DNA from: an uncultured Endozoicomonas sp.
GTDB taxonomy: Bacteria > Pseudomonadota > Gammaproteobacteria > Pseudomonadales > Endozoicomonadaceae
Assembly: GCA_900299555.1 (NCBI GenBank)
Contig: OODV01000369.1
Coordinates: 1 to 50,222 of the forward strand
Direction: 5' to 3'
Length of the DNA: 50,222 nt
Shown in pieces: positions 24,801 to 39,800 of this stretch (positions are counted from its first letter, which is position 1; each line of letters begins with the position of its first letter). Under the pieces are notes generated by a model. It did not search any database. It saw nothing but the letters and a program-made list of their open reading frames with translations, and was not told the origin of the DNA. The translations under genes were made by a program, and so were the position numbers.

Positions 24801-27800
24801 ACCCGTCAGTGTATTGGCATCACCATTACCCGTCAGCTGGTCATTGCCGCTGCCAGTGACCACACTTTCGATACCTGTCAGGCTGTCTGTCACACTACCA
24901 ACAGTCGCGGTCTGGGATACAGGGGCAAGGTTTACCGTAACAGTGGTAGTTTCACTGGCGTAGTCAACAGTGTCATTGTCATTAGCCTGCTCACCACCAT
25001 CAATGACATCAACGCCCGCTCCACCCGTCAGGTAGTCATTACCGGCACCACCTTCCAGGTGATCAGCACCATCGCCACCTGAAAGTGTGTCATCTCCGCC
25101 ATTACCTACCAGGTGGTTTGCATTATTATCCCCGGTAAGGATATCTTCCTGTGCCCCACCACGGATATTCTCAATGTTGGTCAGTGTGTCATTGAAGCCT
25201 TCCCCATCTACAGCATTGGTGCCAACCGTATCACTAAGGTCTGCAATAACATTACTGGCAACACCACTGTAATCAGCCCAGTCTTGGGTACCGGTTCCAC
25301 CATCAAGGGTATCATCACCCGCACCACCGACCAGAGTATCATCCCCGACATCACCATTGAGGACATCATCTTCAGTACCCCCGGTCAGGGTATCGTTATT
25401 GTCACCACCGTTGAGGGTGTCAGCGCCAGAACCACCTTCCAGCGTATCGTCACCAGCATCACCATTGAGTTCATCGTTGCCAGCATCCCCTCTCAGGGTA
25501 TCAACACCAGCACCACCATGGAGGAAGTCTCCATCATCGCCACCTTCCAGGGTATCGTTATCATCACCACCTTCCAGAGTGTCAACACCAGCACCACCAA
25601 ATAGCTGATCCAGACCGGCATCACCACGCAATGTGTCGTTATTATCTTCGCCGTAGAGCAGGTCGTTCTCAGTTCCACCTTCGATAGTATCGTTACCGGT
25701 TCCGCCATAAATGGTATCCTGACCGGCATCGCCGAAGAGCTGGTCATTATTGTCATTACCCAGCAAGGTATCGTTCCCACCCCCGCCATGGAACTCATCA
25801 GTACCGGTACTGCCGGTTAAGACGTTTACGCCACTGGTACCAGTAACAACACCTCCGTTGCCACCCAGGGTCACGTTCTCAATAAAAGTGATGCTGCTGT
25901 CGCTGGTACCATAACCATCATTGGTTGCGGTACCCGCCTGAAGGTCAATATTGACGGCTTCTGTCGCACCAGTGAGAAGCAGGGTATCGATACCACCACC
26001 ACCATTAATGGAGTCATTACCAGCACCACCATCAATATTATCGTTATCACCCTCACCCCAGAGTGTGTCATCTTCTGTGCCGCCCAGGAGGGTATCCTCA
26101 CCAGAACCACCTTTCAGGAAGTCTTCACCCTGACCACCGGTGAGGTTGTCGTTATCCGCATTCCCTTCAATGGTGTCATTGTCTGCACCACCGTCGATGG
26201 TATCTGCACCGCCGCCACCGAGCAGGGTATCAGCCCCCGCATTACCGTTCAGGGTGTCCGAACCAGCACCACCCTCCAGACGGTTATCGCTGGTATTACC
26301 GGAAATGCTGTCGTTACCATTGGTTCCAATAACGTTTTCAACGTTTATCAGAGTATCCTGACCGCCTTCACCATCATTACTGACCTGATTACTGCCCAGA
26401 GTCATATCGACAGTAATAGCTCCCTTACCGGAGTAATCCACGGTGTCACCATTGGCATCATGAGAACCACCATCAATGGTGTCATTCCCGGTACCACCAT
26501 AGAGCGTGTCATCACCGGCATCACCATTCAGGGTATCAGCTCCGGCATCACCATAGAGCGTATCGTTATTGTCTCCCCCATTGATGGTGTCTCCATCTTC
26601 ATTACCGTGAATGGTGTCATTGCCTGAACCACCACTGATATTGTCAGCGCCTGTACCACCATTGACAGTATCAGCCCCACCTCCAGCATTAATGGTATCA
26701 ACACCACCATTACCATTGAGAACGTTGGCAACATCATTACCGATCAGGCTATCGCTACCAGAGGTACCATTGATGTTTTCTATACCTTGCAGGGTATCAG
26801 TATCAGAGCCATCAGAAGCGGTGCCATTACCACCAGCACCCAGAGTCACCATAATCGAGTTGCCATGGGTACTGTAATCCACAGTATCCCCTGTACCACC
26901 ATGGGAGCCACCGATCAGAGTATCGGAACCAGCTTTACCATACAGAGTGTCATCACCCCCCTGACCATCCAGAATATTAACTTCGGCAGTACCTATCAGA
27001 GTGTCATTACCAGAACCACCTGTGACGGACTCGAAATTGGCGATAGTATCTGTACCACGCCCGGTATCAACAACCGAGGAGGAGCCAAGATCAACGGTCA
27101 GACCTGCCGTTGTGTCAGAGTAATCAAGCGTGTCATTATCACCAGGGCTTTCACCGCCATCGAGAATATCGCTACCGTCCCCACCCTGAATCGTATCATT
27201 ACCCTCATCCCCATTAAGGGTGTCATTACCACCACGACCTTCCAAACGGTCATTACCAAGACCACCATCGTAGCGGTTATCATCAGCATCACCGATGATG
27301 ACATCATCACCTTCACCCAGGACAAGGTCTTCAATACTGATAAGAGTATCAAGATTACCGTTCCCCAAATCCACCTGGAACGTATCACCACCGGCAGAGC
27401 GGTCAATCGTCAAAGAGCCGCTGAATGCACTGTAATCAACACGGTCATTACCGAGACCGCCATTGAGGGTATCTGCACCCAGGCCACCTTCAAGGAAGTC
27501 ATCACCATCTTGGCCGAGCAGCTCATCGTCACCGTCGCCACCGACCAAGGTGTCATTTTCGTCACCACCTTCGATACGGTTTGCTTCATCATCTCCAGTG
27601 ATGGTGTCTGCGCTGGTAGAGCCAATCACATTTTCAATGCCAATCAGATTGTCGTTAGCACCATCACCATCATCACTGGCAGTATTACTGCTCAGATCAA
27701 CAGTCACCGCACCGGCAGCATCGCTGTAATCGACAGTATCTATACCAGTGCCATCGGAGCCATCGGTACCACCAATAATGGTATCGACGCCTCCCGCACC

Positions 27801-30800
27801 GTAGAATGTGTCACTGCCATCACCACCGGTAAACCGGTTATTAGCGGAATCCCCTCTGATTGAGTCATTATGACTGGTACCAATGACTCGTTCGATATCG
27901 ATGACCACATCACGGTTGCCATAACCGTCATTAATGGCTTCTTCATTGGCAAGATCGATAGTTACTGCATTATCAGCCCCGCTGAAGTCAACAATGTCAT
28001 TCTGGCTGTTATCGTTGGTACTGGTGCCACCGTATAAGGTATCAGCACCATCGCCACCTTTGATCGTATCTGCACCATTTCCGCCATAGACCACGTTAGC
28101 CAGATCATTACCATTCAACGTATCGTTATTGCTGCTGCCGGTAAGGTTCTCAATGCCAACTAATGTATCAACATCACTGGTTCCTGCATCCGTCGCCGAA
28201 CCACTGCCAGCGCCACCGTTGGTCAGCGTTACAGTAACCGCACTGCCATGCCCGGTATAATCTGCGGTATCACCGGTACCACCGCCGCCATCCAGAGTAT
28301 CACTGCCAGCACCACCGAGCAGGGTATCATCATCCGCATCGCCAAAGAGCTGATCAGCACCGCCGCTGCCACTGAGGGTATCGTTGCCAGCATTACCACG
28401 AATCACATTGTCAACATTGTTACCAGACAGGGTGTCAGCGTTACTGCCACCAGACAGATTTTCAATATCGGAAAGCGTATCTCTACCGCCCTGGCCATCG
28501 TTGTTAACGGTCTGGTTAAGAAGATCAATGGTGACCGACTGGGTCTGATCACTGTAATCCGCAGTATCAGTACCGGCATCACCAAACAGGTTATCGTTAC
28601 CTGAGCCTCCTCGAAGGATGTCATCATCATTACCACCACGAAGGGTATCAATGAGATCACCACCGTTCAGGGTGTCATTACCATCCTGGCCCTCAAGAAT
28701 ATCAGTGCCTCCAAGCCCGCTGAGAACATCATTCTCCAAGCCACCCTGAAGTGTATTACTGACGTTGTCGCCGGTTAGCGTATCGGCAAAGTCACCACCA
28801 ATGACGTTTTCGATTGACTGAAGGGTATCCTGACCAAAGAGCGTGTCATCAACCAGGGCACCACTGGAGAGATCTACGGTCAGTGCGGATTCGGCACTGC
28901 TGTAATCAACGGTATCGGAGCCATCGTTACCATTGAGGGTATCGTCACCACGGCCTCCCACCAGGATGTCATTACCATCACCACCATCGATATTGTTATC
29001 CTGAACAAACCCGGTCAGCGTATCGTTACCAGAGCCACCAATGATATTTTCAACATCAACAAAGTTATCCCTACCGCCATGACCATCATTATTGTTGGTG
29101 CTATCTCCCATATTGATAACAATGTCGTTGGTCTGGTAGCCGAAATCAGCGGTATCCACACCATTACCGCCCCTGAACCAGTCATTACCCGCCTCACCCA
29201 CCAACCGATCGTTACCGTCACCGCCAGAGAGGTCATTGTCTTCAGCGTTACCGGTAATGTCATCATTGCCATCTGAGCCAACAATATTTTCAATATCAAT
29301 CAGCGTATCCGTATCAGCTGTCGCGGTTGCTGCAGAACCAGAATCAACACCAGAGCCATTATCAAGGTCAATGGTCATGTTGACGCCAAGAACACCGCTG
29401 TAATCCACTGTATCAACACCAATGCCACCGTTTATGGTGTCACTGCCAGACCCTTCTATGAAGGTGTCAGAGCCATCATCACCGAGTAGCTGGTCATCAC
29501 CAGAACCACCGGTAATCGTGTCATTACCTTGACCACCTTCAATTCGGTTAACACCTCCACTACCAACCAGGGTATCGTTATGGTTACCAGAGAGAATGTT
29601 TTCCACTTCATTGAATGAGTCAGTCAATACACCGCCTTCACGAGCACGATTGGTCGTCAGGTCGACTTCAACATCACCAGTCGCATCCGTGTAATCAACG
29701 GTATCAGTACCTGAACCACCATCCAGAAGATCAGTACCTTCACCCCCTCTCAGGGTGTCGTTTTGATCACCACCATAAAGGTTGTCATCACCAGCAGCCC
29801 CAACCAGCGTATCGGTACCCGAGTTACCGTAGAAATCATTATTCTCACCGTCACCGGTGATCTGGTCATTACCCGCGCCTCCCCGGATAATTTCAATACC
29901 TGTCAAGGTATCTACACCATTCTGACCGTCATTATTGCTGGCCTGATTACCGAGATCGATGAGGATGCTCTGAGAGCTGGTATTGGCTGAATAGTCTGCA
30001 GTATCCCGGTCGGTGTTATCACCACCGTTAAGAATGTCGTTGCCAGCACCACCGGTCAGAGTATCGTCACCCAGCCCTCCGGTCAGTTCGTTGACGACTG
30101 CATTACCAATCAAAGTATCGCCGGAGTTTGTGCCAATGATATTCTCAATATTACGAAGGACATCTGTATCACCTCCTGATACAGCGGAACCATCGCCACT
30201 CAGCACCAGAGTTGCCTGAACAGACTGAGTCAGGTTAATGTAATCAACGGTATCTACATCCGAGCCACCATCAATAATGTCACTTCCAAGCCACTCTATG
30301 AATGTGTCATTACCAGCACCACCTTCCAGAGTATCATTACCTGCGGACCCTGTGATTCTATCGGCACCAGCATTACCAATCAGCGTATTGTTTCCAGAAT
30401 CACCAATCAGAGTATCATCACCACTACCCGTGGTGACGGCTTCAAAGGCACTGATAGTATCCACATCACCAGTGCCGGCATTCACTTGCGTAAGTTGAAT
30501 ATCTATCGTGAGATTATTGTTGTAATCGCTGTAATCCAGCGTATCAAAGCCAGTACCACCGTCGAGGTTATCATTACCGGCACCACCATGGATGGTGTCA
30601 TCATTATTCTGTCCGCTGATACTATCAGCGCCATCACCACCATAAATGATATCGTTCTGGTCTCCACCAAAGAGGGTATCATTACCACCTTCACCACGGA
30701 TGGTATCGATACCATCCAGCCCCTCAATAGTATTTGCATTACCATCTCCGGTCAGCGTGTCATCGTGATTACTGCCGCGGATACTCTCAATTCCAGTCAG

Positions 30801-33800
30801 GGTATCATTCCCACTGGCACCGGAGGCACTACCTGTGGTCAGGTTAACAATCACATCGCCCAGAGCATCGTCATAATCAACCCGGTCAGTGGTTCCGGCA
30901 TCATCCCCACCAATAAGAACATCATCACCGAGACCACCTTTCAGAACATCATTACCTTCACGACCTTCCAGTCGGTTCCCAAGATTATCCCCGGTCAGAG
31001 TGTCTCCCTGGGTACCACCAATCAGGTTTTCAATATTCTCAAAGGTATCCTGGCCACCATTACCGTCACTGGTCGCCTGATTGGCCAGCAGACTTGCATT
31101 TACCGCGCCGGTAACCCCGCCGTAGTCAACCGTATCGTTACCGGCATCACCTTTCAGCGTGTCATTACCGCTGTTACCACGAAGAGTGTCATCATTATCA
31201 CCACCTTCAAGGGTGTCAGCACCTTCACCACCGGTCAGATCATCATTCCCGGCTTCACCCAGCAACGTATCACCACCAGTCCCTCCATCCAGAATGTCAT
31301 CACCGATTCCCCCTTCGATGGTATCAATACCATCGCCACCGAAAATGGTATCAACACCACCTTGACCTTTCAGGGTATTGTTCTGGGCATCCCCTGTCAG
31401 CGTATCGTTGTTCTGGCTACCTGTAACATTCTCAATATCAATCAAGGTATCGGTACTGTTGTAGCCATCATTGGAGGCTTGGGGGGCAGCAGAGGACAGG
31501 TCAACGGTGATACCAAACAGGGCATCCGTGTAATCAGCAGTATCGGTACCACCACCACCATTGAGCGTATCGGTTCCAGCACCACCAATCAGGGTGTCAT
31601 CGTTATCCCCACCTTCCAGGGTGTCGTTACCGTTCATGCCATTCAGAGTGTCATTACCCACACCACCCTGCAGAACATTGACCTCACCATCACCCGTCAG
31701 GTTGTCGTTACTGGTACTACCAATAATGTTTTCAATATCGATCAACTGGTCTGAGCTGCCATCACCATCAATAGTGGCCTCAGAGTCGGTCAAATTGGCA
31801 ACAACACCTCCGGCAGCATCACTGTAATCCGCCGTATCAATATCGGAGCCACCGCCACCCACGAGTCGATCCTGACCACCTCTTCCAGCCAGTACGTCAT
31901 TACCGTCGTTACCTGTAAGGACATTGGCTCCAGAGTCACCGGTCAATGTGTCTGCAGCACTACCACCAGTTATATTCTCAACATTAACCAGCGTATCCTG
32001 ACCACCGCTGCCATCGTTGTTCAGGGCCTGATTCTGAAGGTTAATGGTGACTGATGTTGTACGGGCACTGTAGTCTGCTGTGTCACCACCAGTCTCACCA
32101 CCACTGCCACCGTTCAACGTGTCGTTACCGTCACCTCCAACCAGGGTATCATCGCCACTTTCACCAAAGAGAAGGTCTACACCGCCATTGCCTCGCAGGG
32201 TATCTCCGGAAAGCCCACCATACAGATCGTTATCGTTATTATCACCGGTCAGGGTATCGACATGATCACTACCACGGATATTTTCGATACTGATGAGAGT
32301 ATCTGTAGCATCACCACTGACTACGGCCTGTGGAGTTCCGAGGGAAAGGTCAGCATTTACTGAGTCACCAGCAGAGCTGTAGTCTGCTGTATCACCATCT
32401 GCTTCGTCGGTTGAACCACCATTAAGGATGTCACTGCCAAGGCCACCAATCAGCGTGTCATCACCACTACCGCCCTGCAGATTATCAGCACCCGCATTAC
32501 CATTGATGGTATCGTTGCCGTTCTGCCCTTCAATGATGTTATTGTTCAGATCACCGGTAAGCGTATCGCCAAGAGCACTACCCTTGATGTTCTCGATATC
32601 AATCAACGTGTCGGTATCGGAAGTCCCATCAGTAGTCGTACCATTAATCAGGTCTACACTGACTACCCGGCCATGGGTTGAATAATCAACAGTATCCCCA
32701 TTGGTTTCAGCACCTTCGCCACCATTAATAACGTCACTGCCCGCACCACCAACCAGGGTATCGTCACCGTCTTCACCCTGAAGCTCATCATTACCGGCAT
32801 TGCCATAAAGTGTGTCATTCTCCGAGTTACCGCGGAGAACGTTGACTCCATCATCACCGGTAATCACGTCGGCATGAATACTGCCGGTAATGTTCTCAAT
32901 GCTGATCAGTGTGTCCGTGTCAGAGCCCACGGTTACAGTATCCGTTACACCAGAAATATCAGCATTCAATCCACCGGATGCCAGACTGTAGTCAGCGGTA
33001 TCATTGCCGCCTGCACCATCAAGAGTATCACTACCGATACCTCCGTCGAGGGTGTCATCACCACCGCCACCATCAAGCGAGTCATTACCGGCATCACCAA
33101 ATAAGGCATCCTGATTACTTCCACCTTCCAGAGTGTCCCCAGCACCACCGCCTCTCAGCGTATCGTTACCATCACCACCCTGGAACAAATTGACCTGGTT
33201 ATCACCGGTAATATCATCAGCACCAGCACTACCTACAACATTCTCAATGCTGTTCAAGATATCCAATGCGCCAGAACCATCGATTGTATTAGGCGTTGCG
33301 GCAGAAAGATCAACTGTAATACCGTTGTTATCATTGCTGTAAACAGCAGTATCAGTACCATCGCCACCCCTTAACTGATCCGCCCCGGAACCACCCTCAA
33401 GACTGTCGGCATCATCACCACCTTCGAGGATGTCATCACCACTCCCACCCATCAGGGTGTCATCACCGGCATCCCCACGGAGGGTATCCGCTGCTTGACC
33501 ACCATCCAGCGTATCCATCCCCAGACCACCTTCCAGAGTATCATTACCACCCAGCCCACTGAGGATATCGTCACTGTCATTACCCATCAGAATATTGGTG
33601 CCGCTATCCCCCGTCAGGGTATCGGCAAAGGCACTACCGGTCAGGTTTTCAATATCGATCAGCGTATCAATGGCATCACCATCAACACTGGCGGTGTCCG
33701 TGGAGCCAGAGAGATTTGCAGTCACAAAGCCAAGAGCGTTGGTGTAGTCAGCGGTGTCCCCTCCACTGCCTTCTGCTCCACCATCCAGAGTATCTGCACC

Positions 33801-36800
33801 TGCACCACCGGCCAGAGTGTCATCTTCCAGACCACCTTCCAGTACATTCACTCCAGCATCGCCGGTCAGCGTATCCTTGAAGTTACTGCCAATGACATTT
33901 TCAACATTTGTGATGGTATCAATGGAACCACTGCCATCGGTGGCATGGTTGGAAGTAGCTGAAAGGTCAAGTACAACACCAATGCCATCATTATTGGCAT
34001 CCAGATCAGTTGAATAATCAACGGTATCAGTCCCAGATCCGGAACCACCATCAATAGTATCCGTCCCTTCACCACCAACCAGAGTGTCAGAACCATCACC
34101 ACCTTCAAGGGTATCGGAGCCCTGAGCACCATTCAGGCTGTCATTGCCGTTCATACCCTTCAAAGTATTGCTATTGTTATCACCGACCAGTGAATCATTA
34201 GAGCTACTACCAGTGATATTCTCTATCTCAATCAGGTCATCCTGACCCGCATCACCATCGTCGGTTGCCTTATTAATGGCCAGGTTGGCATTAACCCCGT
34301 TCGCGGCCAAAGTGTAATCGGCGGTATCACCAACAGCAGTGTTGGTACCGCCTTCAAGGCGATCATTACCAGCGCGGCCTCTGAGGTTATCATCCCCTGC
34401 ACCGCCAAAGAGATCATTGGCGTTTCCGTCACCGGAAATCACATCGTCATTACCACTACCGCGAATGTTATCAATATCAAAGAAGGTGTCCTGACCACCA
34501 TCACCATCATCCGTGGCCATACCACCGGTCAGGTTTGCAGTTACTGATGCAGCAGCATTGGTATAGTCAACGGTGTTTTCTGAGCTGCCGTCGGAGCCTC
34601 CGCGGAAAATATCATTCCCCCCTCCGCCAGATAGCGTATCGCTACCCAATCCACCAGACAGCTCATTATTCTGGCCATCTCCGGCCAGAGTATCGTCACC
34701 GTTACTACCAATGACGTTCTCAATGCCACTCAACGTATCTGAGAAACCAAAACCATCAGCCAAGGCCACTCCAGTATCCAGATTCACATTAACGAAGAGA
34801 TTACTGGAGCTGTAATCCGCAGTGTCAATATCATCGCCACCGATCAGTTCGTCAGCGCCCTGACCGCCGACCAGTGTGTCATTGCCTGCACCACCATCCA
34901 GGCGGTTTTCATTACCATCCCCCGTCAGCTGATCCGCACCCGCACCACCAGTAACGTTCTCAATACCGGTAAGGGTATCCGAGCCACCGGTACCATCCGT
35001 TGCCTGAGGCGCAGAGGCAGAAAGATCAACAGTGACATTACCCGTTTCATCACTGTAATCTGCGGTGTCTTCAAGGCCGGCACCACCATCCAGTGTGTCA
35101 TTACCAGCACCACCCCGGAGGATATCATCACCAGCTTCCCCTTGAAGGACGTCATCCTGACCACCACCAATAAGGGTATCTCCAAGATCACCCCCCTGAA
35201 GCTGGTTGGCCAGATCATTACCGGTAATGGTGTCTGCGCCCTGACTACCAATAACATTCTCAATACTGATCAGAGAATCTGTTGTACCGAACCCGTCGGT
35301 TGCTGTGGCAGATGTTGTTCCTATAACTTCTACTGAGAGGTCGACAGTAACGCCCGAAATACCGTCCTGGCTATAATCCGCCGTATCAATGCCGGTACCA
35401 CCATAAAGCGTATCGGCACCAAGGCCTCCACGAAGGGTGTCGTTTTCACCCCCACCTTCCAGAGTATCTGCACCATCCTCACCAGAAAGGAAGTCATCTC
35501 CGAGGCCACCCTGTAACAAGTTAACGCTGCCATTACCGGTGATGGAATCTCCCTGATTACTGCCAAGCACATTTTCAATATTGGTGAGGGTATCCTGATC
35601 ACCACTGCCATCGGTGGAGATTCCATCCAGATCAATATTCACCGAACCTGTATCAAGGCTATAGTCTGCGGTATCAACATCATCGCCACCGTCCAGAGTG
35701 TCAGCACCCGCACCTCCCCGCAGGGTATCGTCACCAGCACCACCGGTCAGACTATTGGCAGAGTTACTGCCTGTCAGTGTGTCATTCCGGGAACCACCAA
35801 TAGCGTTCTCAATACTGCTCAGGGTTTCGGTAATCGTACCTTCCATTGCCTGGTTGGTAGACAGGTTAACGGTAACAACTTCTGTCGTCTGATAGCTGTA
35901 ATCAACCGTATCATTACCACCACCTCCAGATATGGTGTCTTGACCAGCACCACCGGAAAGCGTGTCATCATTGGCTCCACCATTGAGGGTATCATCACCA
36001 TCACGACCGCTCAGTGTATCCGAACCACTACCACCATTAAGGGTCTGGGCATTGCTGTCCCCGCGAATGATGTCATTCCCCGAACCACCAATAAACTCTT
36101 CAATACCGGTCAGGGTATCCCGACCTCCACGACCATCGTCGTTAATATTTTGATTCTCAAGATCAATCGTGATGTTGGTTGTTTCAGCAGAGTAATCAGC
36201 AATATCAGTACTGGCATCATCACCACCAATAAAGATGTCATTACCAGCACCACCCGTGATTCTATCTCCACCATCGCCACCTTCCAGGCGGTTATCAGAT
36301 GCATCGCCAGTGAGTGTGTCTCCAAGGGTAGAGCCAATGACATTTTCAATATCAACAAGCGTATCAACATCAGCTGTGGCATCCGTCGCCTGTCCACTAT
36401 CAAGATCTACAGTAATTGCTCTGAGGTGAGTGCTGTAATCAACAGTATCACCGCTGGTTTCAACCCCCTCACCACCACGGATAGTGTCACTGCCTTCTCC
36501 ACCACTGAGGGTATCGTCACCATCTTCACCTTCAATCACATCATCGCCATCATTACCTGATAATGTGTCAACACCTGAACCACCCTGTAGCGTGTTGGCA
36601 GTACTGCTACCGGTTAGTGAGTCATTCCCAGTACCACCAATCAGGTTTTCGATACTTTCCAGACTATCGGTTGCATCACCAACTACAATTGCCTGGGGGC
36701 TTGCTGCAGAAAGATCAGCAGTGACATTACCAATAGCATCACTGTAATCGGCAGTATCAATATCCAGACCGCCACGCAAAGTGTCTGCACCCAGTCCACC

Positions 36801-39800
36801 TTTCAGGGTGTCATTACCATCGCCACCATCCAGTGTGTCATTCCCTGCACCGCCATCCAGGTTGTCACTACCAGCAAGACCTTCAAGAGTATCCGTACCA
36901 CCATTACCGGCCAAGTCATCACTCAACTGACCACCACGCAAAAGGTTGTCCAGATTGTTACCGGTAAGATCGTTACCTGAATTACCGCCCCAGACATTTT
37001 CGATTCCACTCAAAGAATCCGGAGCAGCACCATTAACAATGGCTATAGGAGAGCCTGTGGAAAGGTCGATGGTGAGCGAACCGCCAGCACTGGTGTAATC
37101 AGCAGTGTCACCACCGATGTCATTATTACCGCCATTAAGTGTGTCACCGCCAAGACCACCGCCAGCGAGGACATCATCACCATCGCCACCATTGAGAACA
37201 TTGGCATTACCATCACCAGTCAGAGTGTCGCCAGCTGTGCCTCCGGTCACATTTTCAATGCTGTCCAGATCATCGGTAACCACGCCACCTTCGGTTACTT
37301 TATTGTTGGCAAGAGAGAGATTAACGGTAACAACATCGGAATTGTTACTGTAATCGGCAGTATCCGTACCTGCCCCACCGTTCAGTGTGTCAGAGCCAGC
37401 ACCACCATCAAGAATATCGTTATCATTTCCACCATTAAGGGTGTCATTCCCGTCATTACCGCGAAGCGTATCAATACCGGCATTACCGGTGAGGATGTTA
37501 GCCTGGTTATCACCAATTAGAGTGTCATCACTATTGCTACCAGTGACGTTTTCAATATCGATCAACGTATCGGTAGCAACACCTCCTTCAGAAACCTGAT
37601 TCGAGGCAGCAGAAAGGTCAACCTGAACGAAAGCGGTATTAAGGCTATAGTCAGCTGTATCCCCATTGACGCCATGGGCACCACCATTAAGGGTGTCATT
37701 GCCGGTTGATGAACCAACACCTCCGGACAGCACATCATCACCGTCATTACCGGTGAGAACGTTATTGCCATTATCACCGGTCAGGGTGTCATCACCTGCA
37801 CCCGCTGTAACATTTTCGATTCTTAAAAGGGTATCTGTAGCGCCAAACTGATCTGTGGCAGTACTGCTGCTTAGATTGATAGTTAGATTTTGACCAACCG
37901 TTGCTGCACTGTAATCTGCTGTATCGCCATTGGTTTCAGCATTATCCCCGCCATCAAGGGTGTCATTCCCATCGCCACCAATAAGAGCATCATCACCTTC
38001 CATTCCCCGGAGAACGTTTGCACTGGCATCACCTGTTAGTGAGTCACCATCATTGGTTCCTGTGAGGTTTTCAATATTAAGAAGAGTATCTGAACCACCC
38101 AGACTATCCGTGGCCGTTCCTAAAGCAAGGCTTGCGGTAACACCATTACTGCCGGTATTACTGAAATCAACGGTATCACCGAGGGTTTCATTGGTTTCAC
38201 CACCATCCAGGATGTCATTTCCACCACCACCGGTCAGCGTGTCATCACCATCCCCCCCCGTAAGGGTATTATTTGCAGCATCAGCACCAGTCAGCTCATC
38301 ATCACCAGCACCACCCACCAGGTTTTCAATATCAACAAAGGTATCAATACCACCAAGACCATCCTGACCAGACCCGGTATTCAGGTTGGCAACAATATCG
38401 ACAAGACTATCGGAATAACTGGCGGTGTCTGTATCAGCTCCACCTTCAAAGTGGTCATTACCGCTACCACCGGTCAGCGTATCATCACCAGCATCACCAT
38501 TGAGGGTATCGTCACCCCCTCCACCCCGCAAGGTATCAGCATCATCACCACCACTTAAGGTGTTGGCCTTGTTATCACCGGTAATATCATCATTACCATT
38601 GGAACCAATGACATTCTCAATTTCAATCAGAGTATCGGTAGCCCCTGTACCATCCGTTGCTGAGCCTCCACCAAGATCAACAGTAATTGCGCGCAGATGA
38701 GTACTGTAATCTGCGGTATCACCATCAGCCTCCGCTAAATTACCACCATTAAGCGTATCACTGCCCTCTCCCCCACGAAGAGTATCATCACCATCGCCCC
38801 CCTCAAGGGTGTCATCATTTCCCAATCCAGAAAGTGTGTCATCACCAGCACCGCCAACCAGAGTATTGGCCACACTGCTTCCGGTCAGGGCATCTTCAAA
38901 CCCACTGCCAGTCAGATTTTCAATACTGTCCAGCGTATCCGTGGCATCACCCGCAACACTGGCCTGAGGTGAGGCTGCCGACAGGTTCGCGGTCACGATG
39001 CCTGTGACACTGCTGTAATCGGCGGTATCATTTCCGGATCCACCAATCAGGCTATCAGCACCAAGCCCACCAATCAGGGTATCCTGACCGGCACCTCCAT
39101 CCAGAGTATCATCACCCTCTCCACCATTGAGGGTGTCCCGACCAACATCACCTTCGAGCGTATCATTCCCCGCGTTTCCAGATAAATTATCGTCTGCGGT
39201 GCCCCCTCTTAGCGTATTGGCGAGGCTATTACCCGTCAGGGTATTGGCATGACCAGTAGCACCATCAATGTTCTCTATGTTGGCAAGAGTATCTGATGAC
39301 TCCCCCACAATCAGAGCCTGGGGAGATGCCACAGACAGGTCTACAGTAACAGCACCACTGGCGTCGGTGTAATCAACGGTATCTCCTGCCGTATCATGGG
39401 CACCCCCATCCAGATTATCTGCTCCCAGGCCTCCTTTCAGAATATCGTCACCGGCCCCACCATCCAGTTGGTTGGCTGCGCTGTCACCAGTCAGGGTGTC
39501 ATTACCACTCCCACCGGTAACGTTTTCAATGCTGGTCAGCGTATCGGTTAAAGTACCGCCTTCATTGGCACGCACCGTAGTTGCAGACAGATCGACAATG
39601 ACATCATTGGTATTGCCACTGTAATTAGCCGTATCGGTACCAGCACCACCATCCAGAGTATCTGCTCCAGCGCCACCATTAAGGGTATCATTATCATCAC
39701 CACCATTGAGAATATCGATGCCATCATTACTATTGAGGGTATCGTCACCTTCTCCACCCGTCAGGGTATTGGCATCCGCATTACCCGTCAGGGTGTCATT